From: Pseudomonadota bacterium
Lineage (GTDB): Bacteria > Pseudomonadota > Alphaproteobacteria > Sphingomonadales > Sphingomonadaceae
Direction: 5' to 3'
Assembly: GCA_023458055.1 (NCBI GenBank)
Contig: JAEXAW010000094.1
Location: 9,133 to 73,132 of the forward strand
Length of the DNA: 64,000 bases
Shown piece after piece: positions 16,659 to 24,107 of this stretch; positions within the stretch are counted from its first letter, which is position 1; each line of letters opens with the position of its first letter. The position numbers and the translations under genes are program-made. The notes under the pieces are model-generated. The model was not told the DNA's origin, searched no databases, and worked only from the letters and a program-made list of their open reading frames with translations.

Positions 16659-17303
16659 GTGGCAGCGACTAACGCAAAACTGCCGTTTCTGGGGCATGGC
16701 GGCATCCGCAACAACGCGACCCGCACAAGCAATGCTCTGACGGAAACCCAATGCCGGGAATTGATGGCGGCAACCACCTTTGCGGCGGACATCGGCTTGG
16801 CGTTCAATATTCTGTTGACGATTCATTTTGAGGCGGGCGACATCAATGACGGGCAAGCGGGCGCGGCCTTGCGGTCATTCTTGAAAAGCGCGAGCGGCTG
16901 GACAGCGAAGCGCGGCGGGCGGCTGGCATGGGCCTTTGTGCGGGAGCATGGTGCAGGCAAGGGGAGTCACGCCCATATCATCTTGCACGTTCCCCCTGCC
17001 TTGCGTCGGGCGTTCACCCGGCGGCAACGGCAATGGCTCCAGCGCGCGGGCGTCCATCCGGCAAAGGGCGTGATATTGTCGCGGCGCATTGGCGGCACCA
17101 TCCGCGCCTATCAGCAAAGCCCTGACAGCTATTTCCCCAATCTTGGCGCGGCGCTGGGCTATTGCCTCAAAGGGGCGGACGCGACGGCGGCAAAGGCGCT
17201 GGCACTCACACGGCTGCAACCCGGCGGGCGCATCATCGGCAAGCGTTGCGGGACATCGCAGAATATCGGACGGGCGGCGCGCGCTGATGTTGATAAATGT
17301 TGA
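16659..17303 (+). CDS. Putative HUH-type rolling-circle replication initiator (Rep)
   Basis: A 214-residue protein with the three motifs of small HUH endonucleases in order: a hydrophobic strand FNILLTIHFEAG (motif 1 position), the metal-binding pair H104-A-H106 in SHAHIILHVPPALR (motif 2), and a candidate nucleophile Y168 in GYCLKGAD, resembling the YxxK motif 3. Rep proteins of this type nick an origin and start rolling-circle replication of small plasmids, phages or integrative elements. The GTG at 16659 is the only sensible start; the ribosome site is weak. A 10-bp inverted repeat and a large GC hairpin flank the gene. No helicase domain is present. Function is inferred from motifs. Confidence 0.62.
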   Translation: MAATNAKLPFLGHGGIRNNATRTSNALTETQCRELMAATTFAADIGLAFNILLTIHFEAGDINDGQAGAALRSFLKSASGWTAKRGGRLAWAFVREHGAGKGSHAHIILHVPPALRRAFTRRQRQWLQRAGVHPAKGVILSRRIGGTIRAYQQSPDSYFPNLGAALGYCLKGADATAAKALALTRLQPGGRIIGKRCGTSQNIGRAARADVDKC

Positions 17304-17346
17304 AACGCCGATTGTGAGCATCATGGGCCCATGTTAGCGTTCCGAC

Positions 17347-17544
17347 ATGGACCCAGATATTCTACGCCCGATGATAATCGGGGCTTCCGTCGCAACCGGC
17401 TCTTGGCTTTATGAAGTTTGGCAGGAACGCAAAACCCAGCGCCTTCTAAACCCGCCCATGCGAAACATTACCCCAAGGGCAACGTGGCAATATCAACTAG
17501 GCAGGACGTGCGGACGGGCAATGCGGCGCGCCTTGCACCGTTAG
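17347..17544 (+). CDS. Small hypothetical protein of the element
   Basis: A 65-residue basic protein (MDPDILRPMIIGASVATGSW...) with one short hydrophobic stretch near the N-terminus and an arginine-rich end. I do not recognise it. It lies 43 bases after the Rep gene on the same strand, just before the large hairpin at 17566-17619. Small basic proteins downstream of Rep are common in rolling-circle elements, but coding is not certain. Confidence 0.4.
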   Translation: MDPDILRPMIIGASVATGSWLYEVWQERKTQRLLNPPMRNITPRATWQYQLGRTCGRAMRRALHR

Positions 17545-17565
17545 ATACGCTGACGGCTTGCAGCC

Positions 17566-17619
17566 GATAACGCGCGCGCGAGTTTTCAGGAGCAATACGC
17601 GCGGGCGCGCGAAGTTATC
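17566..17619. repeat. Large GC-rich hairpin downstream of Rep (possible origin or terminator)
   Basis: GATAACGCGCGCGCG (17566-17580) is followed by about 20 bases and by GCGCGGGCGCGCGAA plus GTTATC (17614-17619), forming a long imperfect stem closed by GATAAC/GTTATC. Another small hairpin GGCTTGCAGCC lies just before it (17555-17565). Such structures next to a Rep gene can be origins of replication; they could also end the rep transcript, but there is no T-run. The next 380 bases to the right end contain no recognisable gene. Confidence 0.5.
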
Positions 17620-17903
17620 TATAGTAAGGGTGCGTTTCAAACCTCACCCCAGCCGGAAGGATAAAGCGAAAACAGGGGCGAATTTTTGCGCGCACAAATT
17701 AGCGGCGCGGGGCGAGGCAGTTTTCCGTATCCGTAAAAAAAGGGAAAGCGCACCTTCAAAGCAAACGAATCGCTAACCCAGTTTTTCGCCCGCGCGCGAG
17801 GGAAGGGGTGGCGGAAACCCCAACCGGAAGTTTGCACAGTGCGAACGTGGCAAGTTTTCGGAAGCCGTAAAAAAGCCCAATCTAGGCAGTCGTGTCCAAA
17901 AAG

Positions 17904-17922
17904 TGTGGGGTAAAATGTGGGG
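17904..17922. repeat. Right-end TGTGGGG repeats of the integrative element
   Basis: TGTGGGG occurs at 17904-17910 and 17916-17922, repeating the word clustered before the integrase (13251-13328). About 65 bases further lies the near copy of the tRNA 3' end. The arrangement fits arm-type integrase sites near one att end. The surrounding 150 bases are AT-rich compared with the chromosome. Confidence 0.55.
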
Positions 17923-17985
17923 CTAAAAATAAGTCATTTTACTAACGCATTATAAAATAATAGAAATATGACGTAGTTCTATACA

Positions 17986-18000
17986 AGCCCTGCCACCACC
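17986..18000 (+). repeat. Degenerate right attachment site (copy of tRNA-Tyr 3' end)
   Basis: AGCCCTGCCACCACC matches AGCCCTGTCCACCACC of the tRNA-Tyr 3' end (13121-13136) except for one missing T, and the bases around (GTTC before, CTTC after) are also similar. This is a plausible attR, but a fresh integration would leave an exact core, so either the copy has decayed or the true site lies nearby. The following 230 bases (18001-18235) hold no recognisable gene. Confidence 0.5.
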
Positions 18001-18235
18001 TTCCTCTTCAGCAATAATCGCAGACTTCTGCCATAAACCGCAATCTTGCGGTCTATTCAGCCGTGCGCGTTCATTGGTTTCCGCCCACAATCGCTTTAAT
18101 AGACGGGGTATCATGTGGGGGAGGCCTTTCGGGAATCCGGAAATTTAAGATTTACCTTCACACTGTATTAAAGTCTGGCGATCAAAGCCCGAAACGGGCG
18201 GCGGGGACGTCATCGGATTTGCCAAGCTCTGAATT

Positions 18236-18590
18236 GTGTCCAATGCGAAAGGCTGGCGGTTGAATGAAGCGGCATCAACCAACGGAAGTCTAAAAAGGCG
18301 GGATCGGGTTACCCAAGCAGGTGCAGGAAATAGAGCATCGGCTGGCGATGCCCTACAAAATGTTACGGCATTTATCGAGCGACTTCGCGCTCAGCCCGCA
18401 TTCGGTCGGCTCGCATTGGAAATGACTGTCTTGACGGCGGTGCGCAGCCAAGAAGTGCAGTTGGCAACATAGGATGAATTTGACCTAGAGGAAAGAATGT
18501 GGACGGTGCCAGCCGTTCCCATGAAACGCGGCAAGGCTCATGTCGTCCCGCTCAGTACGGCGGCGCGTTCTGTATCGCGGCGTGCTGGTC
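18236..18590 (+). pseudogene. Decayed tyrosine integrase fragment
   Basis: A frameshifted and stop-interrupted remnant homologous to residues about 180-310 of the integrase at 13333. Frame 1 reads SNAKGWRLNEAASTNGSLK (compare YAHAKGWRSSEAPSGNGSLK), then the match shifts frame to GIGLPKQVQEIEHRLAMPYK, then returns as RLALEMTVLTAVRSQEVQLA, hits a TAG at 18470-18472, and continues DEFDLEERMWTVPAVPMKRG and AHVVPLSTAA. The catalytic C-terminal part is missing. It shows that a related element once occupied the same place. Confidence 0.85.
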
Positions 18591-18644
18591 GCATCGGTTC
18601 GCGCCCTTGCTCAATTGCGCGTGATCTGTAGATCATCTCCGACA

Positions 18645-19805
18645 ATGAAAAATATCGCTGACACCCAAGCCTATACCTTGTTTGATCATGTCTTCAGCAA
18701 GACGGTGCGATCCTTGTCGGCGGTCGTTGGCCTTAAACGGATTACGCAGCCTTTCTGGAATCGCTGGCTCGCTTCGGGAGTGGATCCTGATGTGATCTTC
18801 GCGTTTCTCGACGGGGTTGGCACGATTGATAATTGGGCGACGACCGCTGAAGCCGTGGTGGCCAAAAAGGCGGCGGCATTTGAGCGGCAGCGCGCCGATA
18901 TGAGCGCGGATGAAACCATCGCGGCTTTGCGCGAAATTTCTTATCTTTATCATATGGCGCAATGGGGCTGCCTGCCGCTCAATGACCAGCGGCGCGCGCT
19001 TTATAAAAAGGCGCGGGACTATTATTTTGAGGCCGAAACGCTGGCTTTCGGGGAGCGGTTTCAGCGCATCACCATTCCCTGGCAAGGGCGTGATCTGTTC
19101 GGCAATCTCCATCAGCAAGCCGCTCCTGCCCCGCTGGTGATGATCGTTCACGGCATTGATGGCTGCAAGGAAGAGCATCTTGCGACGGAACTCGCGCTGT
19201 ACGATGCGGGGTTTTCGACGTTGGTGTGCGATGGTCCGGGGCAAGGCGAGGCTTTGATCCTTGATGACATCATGTGGACCGCCGATTTCCCGCGCTTTTT
19301 GTCCGCCGCCATCGATGCCGCGGGTGGTTATCCGGGCGTCGATGGGGGTCATGTCGGGCTGCTCGGCATCAGCATTGGCGCGATGTGGTGCCTGGATGCA
19401 GCCGCCAGCGATGCGCGGGTCAAGGCCGTGTTCGACCTTGGCGCGCCGCTTCATACCCGCAAATTTCCATCGCTCCCTTATCTGATCAAGACGCGGCTAT
19501 TTCAGGTCACCGGCGCGCGCACCGATGCGGAAGTGGCGCGGATATTGGGGCAGAATAATATCGAGAGTCCGGAGCTGCTCGCGCAAATCCGCGCGCATGT
19601 CCGCATTGTCCATGGCGAGCGCGACCGGGTGGTCGATACCAGTGACAAGGCGTGGCTGTTGGCGCGGCTAGAAGAGGCAGGCCATGACCGCGAGGCCAGC
19701 TTGCGGATTATCCCGCGCGGGGATCATTGCTGCACGGGGCATTTCGATGCGGTGCGCGATGATGCGACCCGCTTTTTTGAACGTACGCTGCTCAATCACG
19801 AATAA
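18645..19805 (+). CDS. Alpha/beta hydrolase (FrsA/dihydropseudooxynicotine-hydrolase-like)
   Basis: A serine hydrolase of 386 residues with an N-terminal helical region (about 130 residues) before the alpha/beta core. The core holds the oxyanion-side HGIDGCKEE, the DGPGQGEA block, the nucleophile elbow GLLGISIGAMW (GxSxG), a late acidic residue in VHGERDRVVDT and the catalytic histidine in RGDHCCTGHF. This layout is that of the DUF1100/FrsA group, including C-C-bond-cleaving pseudooxynicotine hydrolases. The start is preceded by the integrase remnant, with no clear Shine-Dalgarno. Its 3' end overlaps the convergent desaturase gene by 14 bases. It may belong to the neighbouring pathway, but that is a guess. 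Confidence 0.82.
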   Translation: MKNIADTQAYTLFDHVFSKTVRSLSAVVGLKRITQPFWNRWLASGVDPDVIFAFLDGVGTIDNWATTAEAVVAKKAAAFERQRADMSADETIAALREISYLYHMAQWGCLPLNDQRRALYKKARDYYFEAETLAFGERFQRITIPWQGRDLFGNLHQQAAPAPLVMIVHGIDGCKEEHLATELALYDAGFSTLVCDGPGQGEALILDDIMWTADFPRFLSAAIDAAGGYPGVDGGHVGLLGISIGAMWCLDAAASDARVKAVFDLGAPLHTRKFPSLPYLIKTRLFQVTGARTDAEVARILGQNNIESPELLAQIRAHVRIVHGERDRVVDTSDKAWLLARLEEAGHDREASLRIIPRGDHCCTGHFDAVRDDATRFFERTLLNHE

Positions 19806-21414
19806 TCTCGGCCTCGATCTGGCGGAGCTGCCTTGCCAGAAAGGGGCGGACCACGCCCATCGCTATCATCGCGAGCAGCGCGCCCGCGACGATGTCGACC
19901 AGCCAATGCTGCCATGTCAGCCAGGTTGAGAGGGCGATAGCAAGCGCCCATAACCACATCGCCGCGGTCGCTACAGGCTTGAGGCGCGCGGCGGCGGCCC
20001 AGGCGCAGGATAGCGCAAGTGAGACATGCAAGGACGGCACAGAATTGCCCTCAAGGTTCATCGCATCGGCGATGTGAAAGACCGAGGCGGCGAAGCTCCC
20101 TGAAGGCACAGCTGGCGGGACCGGCGGGGTGACAGGAAATAGCAAGAAGCAGACACTTGCCACGATCAATTGAAATATCAACGCGCCCAGGAATGGCAGG
20201 CTATTATCGGGCGTGCGCAACAGGATCGCGGTTGCCAACAGCAGCGGCGTGATCGTAATATAAGCGAGCCCCCAGATCGGCCAGAAAGGCGCGAGCGCGT
20301 CCAGCGGCAGCGCCACGTCATAGAGCGACGTGCGGGCGGTGAAATCATGGCTCGCAAGGCCGTAGATCAAAGCGAATGCGGCCCCGAAGATCAGGATATG
20401 CGCGGTCAGGACCGATGCGTCGAGCACGCGTTGCCGCGCCGCACCTTGATGCGCGCCGGGAAGCAAGCGCGGCCCTTTCCACATCAGCAACAGCATCGAC
20501 AGAAAAGGACGGGCGGGCTCGCCGCTCTGCTGTTTGCTCGCGGGCAAATCCTGCCAACGGCAATTGGGATTGCGGTGATGTTCGAGATGATAATGATAGT
20601 TGAGGAACATCGTGCGCGTGAAGCGATTGACCCGCAAATTCCAGGAGCCTTCCACCCGGTCGAGCCGGGAAAAGGCATGATCGGCATATTGGAGCGAACT
20701 CCAACCGAGCGCAAAGGCGGCATAGCAGAGCAGCCAGCCGGAGAGGCTTAAATCAAGCATCACCGCCAGCGCCAGTTGCACCGCAAGGCTGAACAGAAAT
20801 TCCGCGCGCACCCGCCACACCGGCAAGCGCACCAGACTTTCCATAAATTCGCCGGCACTGGTTTGCTGCGTAAAGCCGCTGTCCTTGGGCACCAGTTTTT
20901 TCCACGGCACCAGTTCGGCAAACAGCACATAGATCACCAGGAAAAACGGAATACCAAGCCAATAAAGGCCGGTCAGGATCGAAAACCATTGCGCGGTCTT
21001 GAGCGGAATCGATTCTCCGGGGCCGATATAATCGAACCGCTCAAGCTCACTGCGATTGTTGCGGTGGTGGGTGAGGTGCGCTGAACATTGCAAGGTGAAG
21101 GAGGTCGGGAAAAACGCCGCGGCCAAACTACCGCCCAGCCGGTTGCGCGCAGGCGATGGGTCGAAATTGCCGTGCACCGCCTCGTGCATCAACGCGAACA
21201 GCATATTGTTGGCAAAGGCGAAGAACAGCGCCGCGAGCAATTGGCCCATCGCGCCATCGGCATGCGAGGCGAGCCACAGGAGCGCAGCATTCATCGCCAT
21301 GCCGGCCCCAAGGATCAGCCAATTTTGCCGCGCGGCCCGCCCCGCTCTCATGGCGAGGGCTTCACGCACTGGGGAGCTTTCGGAAAAAATCGCAAGCGGC
21401 GCGGGTGTACTCAT
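19792..21414 (-). CDS. Fatty acid desaturase-PAP2 fusion protein
   Basis: A 540-residue membrane protein. Residues about 1-330 form a membrane desaturase/hydroxylase with the three histidine boxes HEAVH (77-81), HLTHH (113-117) and HYHLEHH (274-280), which bind the di-iron centre. Residues about 370-540 form a second polytopic region with PAP2 motifs PSLH (460-463) and WQHWLVDIVAG (H503), as in lipid phosphatases or phosphotransferases. The fusion of the two activities is unusual. The start at 21414 lies within the end of the Rieske gene (53-base overlap), so the two are co-translated. Last gene of the eight-gene minus-strand operon. Substrate unknown. Confidence 0.85.
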   Translation of the reverse strand: MSTPAPLAIFSESSPVREALAMRAGRAARQNWLILGAGMAMNAALLWLASHADGAMGQLLAALFFAFANNMLFALMHEAVHGNFDPSPARNRLGGSLAAAFFPTSFTLQCSAHLTHHRNNRSELERFDYIGPGESIPLKTAQWFSILTGLYWLGIPFFLVIYVLFAELVPWKKLVPKDSGFTQQTSAGEFMESLVRLPVWRVRAEFLFSLAVQLALAVMLDLSLSGWLLCYAAFALGWSSLQYADHAFSRLDRVEGSWNLRVNRFTRTMFLNYHYHLEHHRNPNCRWQDLPASKQQSGEPARPFLSMLLLMWKGPRLLPGAHQGAARQRVLDASVLTAHILIFGAAFALIYGLASHDFTARTSLYDVALPLDALAPFWPIWGLAYITITPLLLATAILLRTPDNSLPFLGALIFQLIVASVCFLLFPVTPPVPPAVPSGSFAASVFHIADAMNLEGNSVPSLHVSLALSCAWAAAARLKPVATAAMWLWALAIALSTWLTWQHWLVDIVAGALLAMIAMGVVRPFLARQLRQIEAEIIRD

Positions 21415-22297
21415 CGCCGAGCCCGTCAATTTGTGACGGCTCATGCCAGCGCATATTTTCAAGCACCGCCAGGTCTTTGAACAGAAAGGCTTTGAACAGC
21501 GCGCGGGCCACCCGCACCGACAGGCGGTTGAACCAGCTATCCTCACCCTTCATCCCCACCAGCCCACGGATCAAGGTGCCGCCGCCCTGTTGCGGCAGAA
21601 AGGACATGAGGATGAACGTCTCACGCCGTTCGAGCCGCGTTTCGACCAGAAACATCGTCCCCCCGATCGACCGCATGACCCCGTTGATGCCGTTCGGAGC
21701 GAGCCGCGCCATCAATAGATCATGCCATTTGGTCGCGGTCGGCTTGGTCACATAGCGCAGCCGCAATTCATGGTTATCGATAATGTCGAGTTCCGGGGTC
21801 GCCAGCAATTTGCGATGGTGTACGCTCATCAGATGCTCGATATCCAGCCCGTTGGCGACGAGCGCCTGCCATGGCTGATCAAAGCGATGTTCGCCCGCAT
21901 AGCAAATGGCCGCGCCGCTCAACCCTAGCCGATCAAGATCGGACGCTGCATCAGCTTCCCCTAAAAAGACGAACAGCCCGCCCGCATATTCGCGCAACCG
22001 AAAGACGCGCTGGCGCATCCCCCCGTCCCGGTTCCCCGCAAAGCGGCCATCCTTGTCGATCAGGCGATAATGTAAGGGACAGCGCAGCTTGCCGTTACGC
22101 ACTTCAGCGCGCCCGAGATGGCAGCCCATATGCGCACAATGCGCGGCCATCGCGACGAGCGGCGTCGCCGCATCGGGGCGATAGACGATAAGATCATGTC
22201 CGGCGATCGTATGGCTGACGACCTCGCCTTGACGAACGCTGTTTGCCGGGCCCAACAAATACCAGTTTTGCGGCGTCGTTGGCCCGAGATCGCTCAT
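21362..22297 (-). CDS. Rieske [2Fe-2S] oxygenase-like protein
   Basis: A 311-residue protein of the Rieske non-heme oxygenase type. The Rieske cluster ligands are C54-x-H56 and C73-x2-H76 (AAHCAHMGC, LRCPLHYR). The following domain contains NGLDIEHLMSVHH, matching the mononuclear-iron site (N/D...H...H) of aromatic-ring and steroid oxygenases. It lacks its own reductase, so it would need an external ferredoxin. The start overlaps the NTF2-like gene's stop (ATGA at 22297-22294). The combination with a desaturase and radical SAM enzymes points to oxidative tailoring of a lipid or terpenoid-like compound; substrate unknown. Confidence 0.87.
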   Translation of the reverse strand: MSDLGPTTPQNWYLLGPANSVRQGEVVSHTIAGHDLIVYRPDAATPLVAMAAHCAHMGCHLGRAEVRNGKLRCPLHYRLIDKDGRFAGNRDGGMRQRVFRLREYAGGLFVFLGEADAASDLDRLGLSGAAICYAGEHRFDQPWQALVANGLDIEHLMSVHHRKLLATPELDIIDNHELRLRYVTKPTATKWHDLLMARLAPNGINGVMRSIGGTMFLVETRLERRETFILMSFLPQQGGGTLIRGLVGMKGEDSWFNRLSVRVARALFKAFLFKDLAVLENMRWHEPSQIDGLGDEYTRAACDFFRKLPSA

Positions 22298-22938
22298 ACG
22301 GTCTTTTTACGACGCCCGATCAGCCAACCGATAATAAGCCCGATGATCCCTGCGCCGCCCGCGAGCCAATAAGCAAAGCTGGTCGCCATCGACAGAACCG
22401 GATTATCGAACATATTGGCGGAAAAATGAGCGGAGTTGATTTTCCACTGGCCGCCCCGGTTCATGCTTTGAGCGGTCCAGCGTAAAGGCACATTCATTTC
22501 CTTGCCGCCGGTCAATTTGAAATGGGCGGTTGCGGTGCCCGTGGTCAGCGCGGTCTTTCCATCGTCCGACAGCAGCGACAGATCGTCGGCTTCTGCCGTG
22601 ACTTTCATTTCGTCAACCACGCGGTTCGCACCCGACATCATCTTGGCATAATAAGCCTTGAGGCCATCGGGGCCCTTGGACAGTTCATTGTCCATCGTCG
22701 TCAACCGGATTTGCGGATCGACATCGGCGAGGAGCGCATCAACATTGCGGGCGTTGAGCGCGGTCACCAACCGATCCTTCATCGCGCGCAAATCTTCATG
22801 GGCTTTGGTCTGGACGGCGTTGGGTGATGTCGCTGGCGTTACAGCAGGCGCTGCCGCCGGTGTGACCGCCGGGGCGGCAGTCTGCGCCATGACAGGCGTC
22901 GCAAGGGCCAGCGCGGCAAAAGCCAATAACCGTTTCAT
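22294..22938 (-). CDS. Exported NTF2/SnoaL-like protein with C-terminal membrane anchor
   Basis: A 214-residue protein with a signal peptide (MKRLLAFAALALATPVMAQ), an Ala/Pro/Thr linker (residues about 20-42), an NTF2-like domain (LRAMKDRLVTALNARNVDAL and the beta strands ending in GGQWKINSAHFSANM), and a C-terminal transmembrane helix with a basic tail (GIIGLIIGWLIGRRKK). NTF2-like domains can be enzymes or binding proteins. Here it would sit in the periplasm, attached to the inner membrane. It overlaps the Rieske gene by 4 bases and starts about 80 bases after the GNAT gene. Confidence 0.75.
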   Translation of the reverse strand: MKRLLAFAALALATPVMAQTAAPAVTPAAAPAVTPATSPNAVQTKAHEDLRAMKDRLVTALNARNVDALLADVDPQIRLTTMDNELSKGPDGLKAYYAKMMSGANRVVDEMKVTAEADDLSLLSDDGKTALTTGTATAHFKLTGGKEMNVPLRWTAQSMNRGGQWKINSAHFSANMFDNPVLSMATSFAYWLAGGAGIIGLIIGWLIGRRKKTV

Positions 22939-23021
22939 AAATCCCGTCTCCCACAGATTTTGAGCGATTGAAGCGTGCGCAAAAGCTGCGCAGGGTCTGC
23001 TGACCCCTCATGCCCTTCAAT

Positions 23022-24107
23022 TCATAACAAGGCAACATCCGGAAATATCGCGCCCGCTTGAGCGTTTACCCAAGGCTCCTGCCCCGGCCAGCGCACCAGA
23101 TAAAGGTCGGTTTGATATTCAACGCCGCGCCATTGCTTGCGGACGTCGCTGCGAAGGGGATGATCGCTCGGGCAACCGAGCACAGCGACCAACAGACCGC
23201 GACGCTTTGCTTCCGCAAGGCCTGCCTGCACCAGTGCCGTGAGGATCGCGGGATCATCCGCTTCGGCGGCAAGGTGCGAGAGAAAAGCTTGCGCGAGGAT
23301 CGACCCTTCTGGCGGGAAATGCGGCAAGCCCAATATCGGCGCCGCAAGATTGACGAGCGGGCGCACGGTCCCGACCGCTTTGGGATAGCCGCGCACCACC
23401 ACCTGCTTGCGCACGCGCTGGTCCCACACCGCGACCGCGCCGCGAATTGCCCCGCCTTGGCGATACAGCAAAAACTGGTCGGCAGGGCCGCAGCGCCGCA
23501 ACCTATCTTCGCTCCACAAGGGCGCGAATTGGCGGGGCTGCATGGCGGATTGGAGGAAAGCCGACAAAGCGGGCCAATCGGCATCACTGGCGGGGGTGAT
23601 TTCGGGGGCGATGGCTGCGCGCCTTGGTCGCAGCAAAAAGGTCGAATAGGCCGCGAGCGGCGTATAGAGCGGAAGCCCTTTCAGCCCCGCCGTCAACACC
23701 CGTTTTGCCACATCATTGTCGGCGGTGATGGAGGTGAGCGCGAAGGGCAGTTCATCCGCCTGCTCCGCCTGATCGCGCAGCGCCGCAAAGCCGCCCTTCA
23801 AAATCGCAATGCGGTTGCGGTGGCTCCCTGCCACGCGCAAGGCCCCGAGATAGGGCAGTCGCTCCACCCTGCCATTCACAAAAGCGGGCGCGACCAGCCG
23901 TTCGCACATGCCAATCGCCTCGCCCGTATCGCGCCGCCGGGCAATGACAAAAACATGGCGTTCGCTAAGGCCAAAGTCGGCGGCGAACGCATCGGGTTCG
24001 CGTTCAAGCCCCAGCACATAACCGCCACCGACCGGATTTGCGCGCAACAGGCGGCGCAGATCCGGTTCATCTTCGCGCGTCGCTATCGCAAATTCTATGG
24101 CGCTCAC
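23022..24107 (-). CDS. GNAT-fold acyltransferase-like protein
   Basis: A 361-residue protein resembling GNAT acyltransferases: an N-terminal part (REDEPDLRRLLRANPVGGGY, IGMCERLVAPAFVNGRVERL, then RVAGSHRNRIAILKGGFAAL, compare motif A) and a second, similar half starting near residue 185 (ITPASDADWPALSAFLQSAM). It may be a tandem GNAT. The GTG start at 24107 overlaps the TGA of the upstream radical SAM gene (GTGA), and an upstream start in the longer frame would lie inside that gene. Substrate unknown. As part of the operon it could acylate the pathway product; that is inference. Confidence 0.68.
   Translation of the reverse strand: MSAIEFAIATREDEPDLRRLLRANPVGGGYVLGLEREPDAFAADFGLSERHVFVIARRRDTGEAIGMCERLVAPAFVNGRVERLPYLGALRVAGSHRNRIAILKGGFAALRDQAEQADELPFALTSITADNDVAKRVLTAGLKGLPLYTPLAAYSTFLLRPRRAAIAPEITPASDADWPALSAFLQSAMQPRQFAPLWSEDRLRRCGPADQFLLYRQGGAIRGAVAVWDQRVRKQVVVRGYPKAVGTVRPLVNLAAPILGLPHFPPEGSILAQAFLSHLAAEADDPAILTALVQAGLAEAKRRGLLVAVLGCPSDHPLRSDVRKQWRGVEYQTDLYLVRWPGQEPWVNAQAGAIFPDVALL

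Larger units (their letters stand above)
13121..18000 (+). mobile_element. Integrative element at tRNA-Tyr (about 4.9 kb) with integrase and HUH-type Rep
   Basis: Delimited on the left by the 3' end of tRNA-Tyr (AGCCCTGTCCACCACC, 13121-13136) and on the right by a near copy, AGCCCTGCCACCACC, at 17986-18000 (one base missing). Between them lie a P4-type integrase, a hypothetical protein, an AlpA-like HTH protein, two small proteins including a PC4-like one, an HUH-type Rep and a short unknown gene. TGTGGGG repeats lie at both ends, consistent with integrase arm-binding sites. There are no structural, packaging or transfer genes, so it resembles a satellite or a minimal replicating integrative element. 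Boundaries are inferred, not proven. Confidence 0.72.

Noticed and set aside
17558..17776. 72-codon basic frame at the right end of the element
   Set aside because: It overlaps the hairpin region, is very basic and low in complexity, and lacks a ribosome-binding site; probably not coding.
13000..18600. CRISPR array or toxin-antitoxin pair within the element
   Set aside because: The repeats present are palindromic arm-like words, not regularly spaced direct repeats with unique spacers, and no toxin or antitoxin motif was seen.
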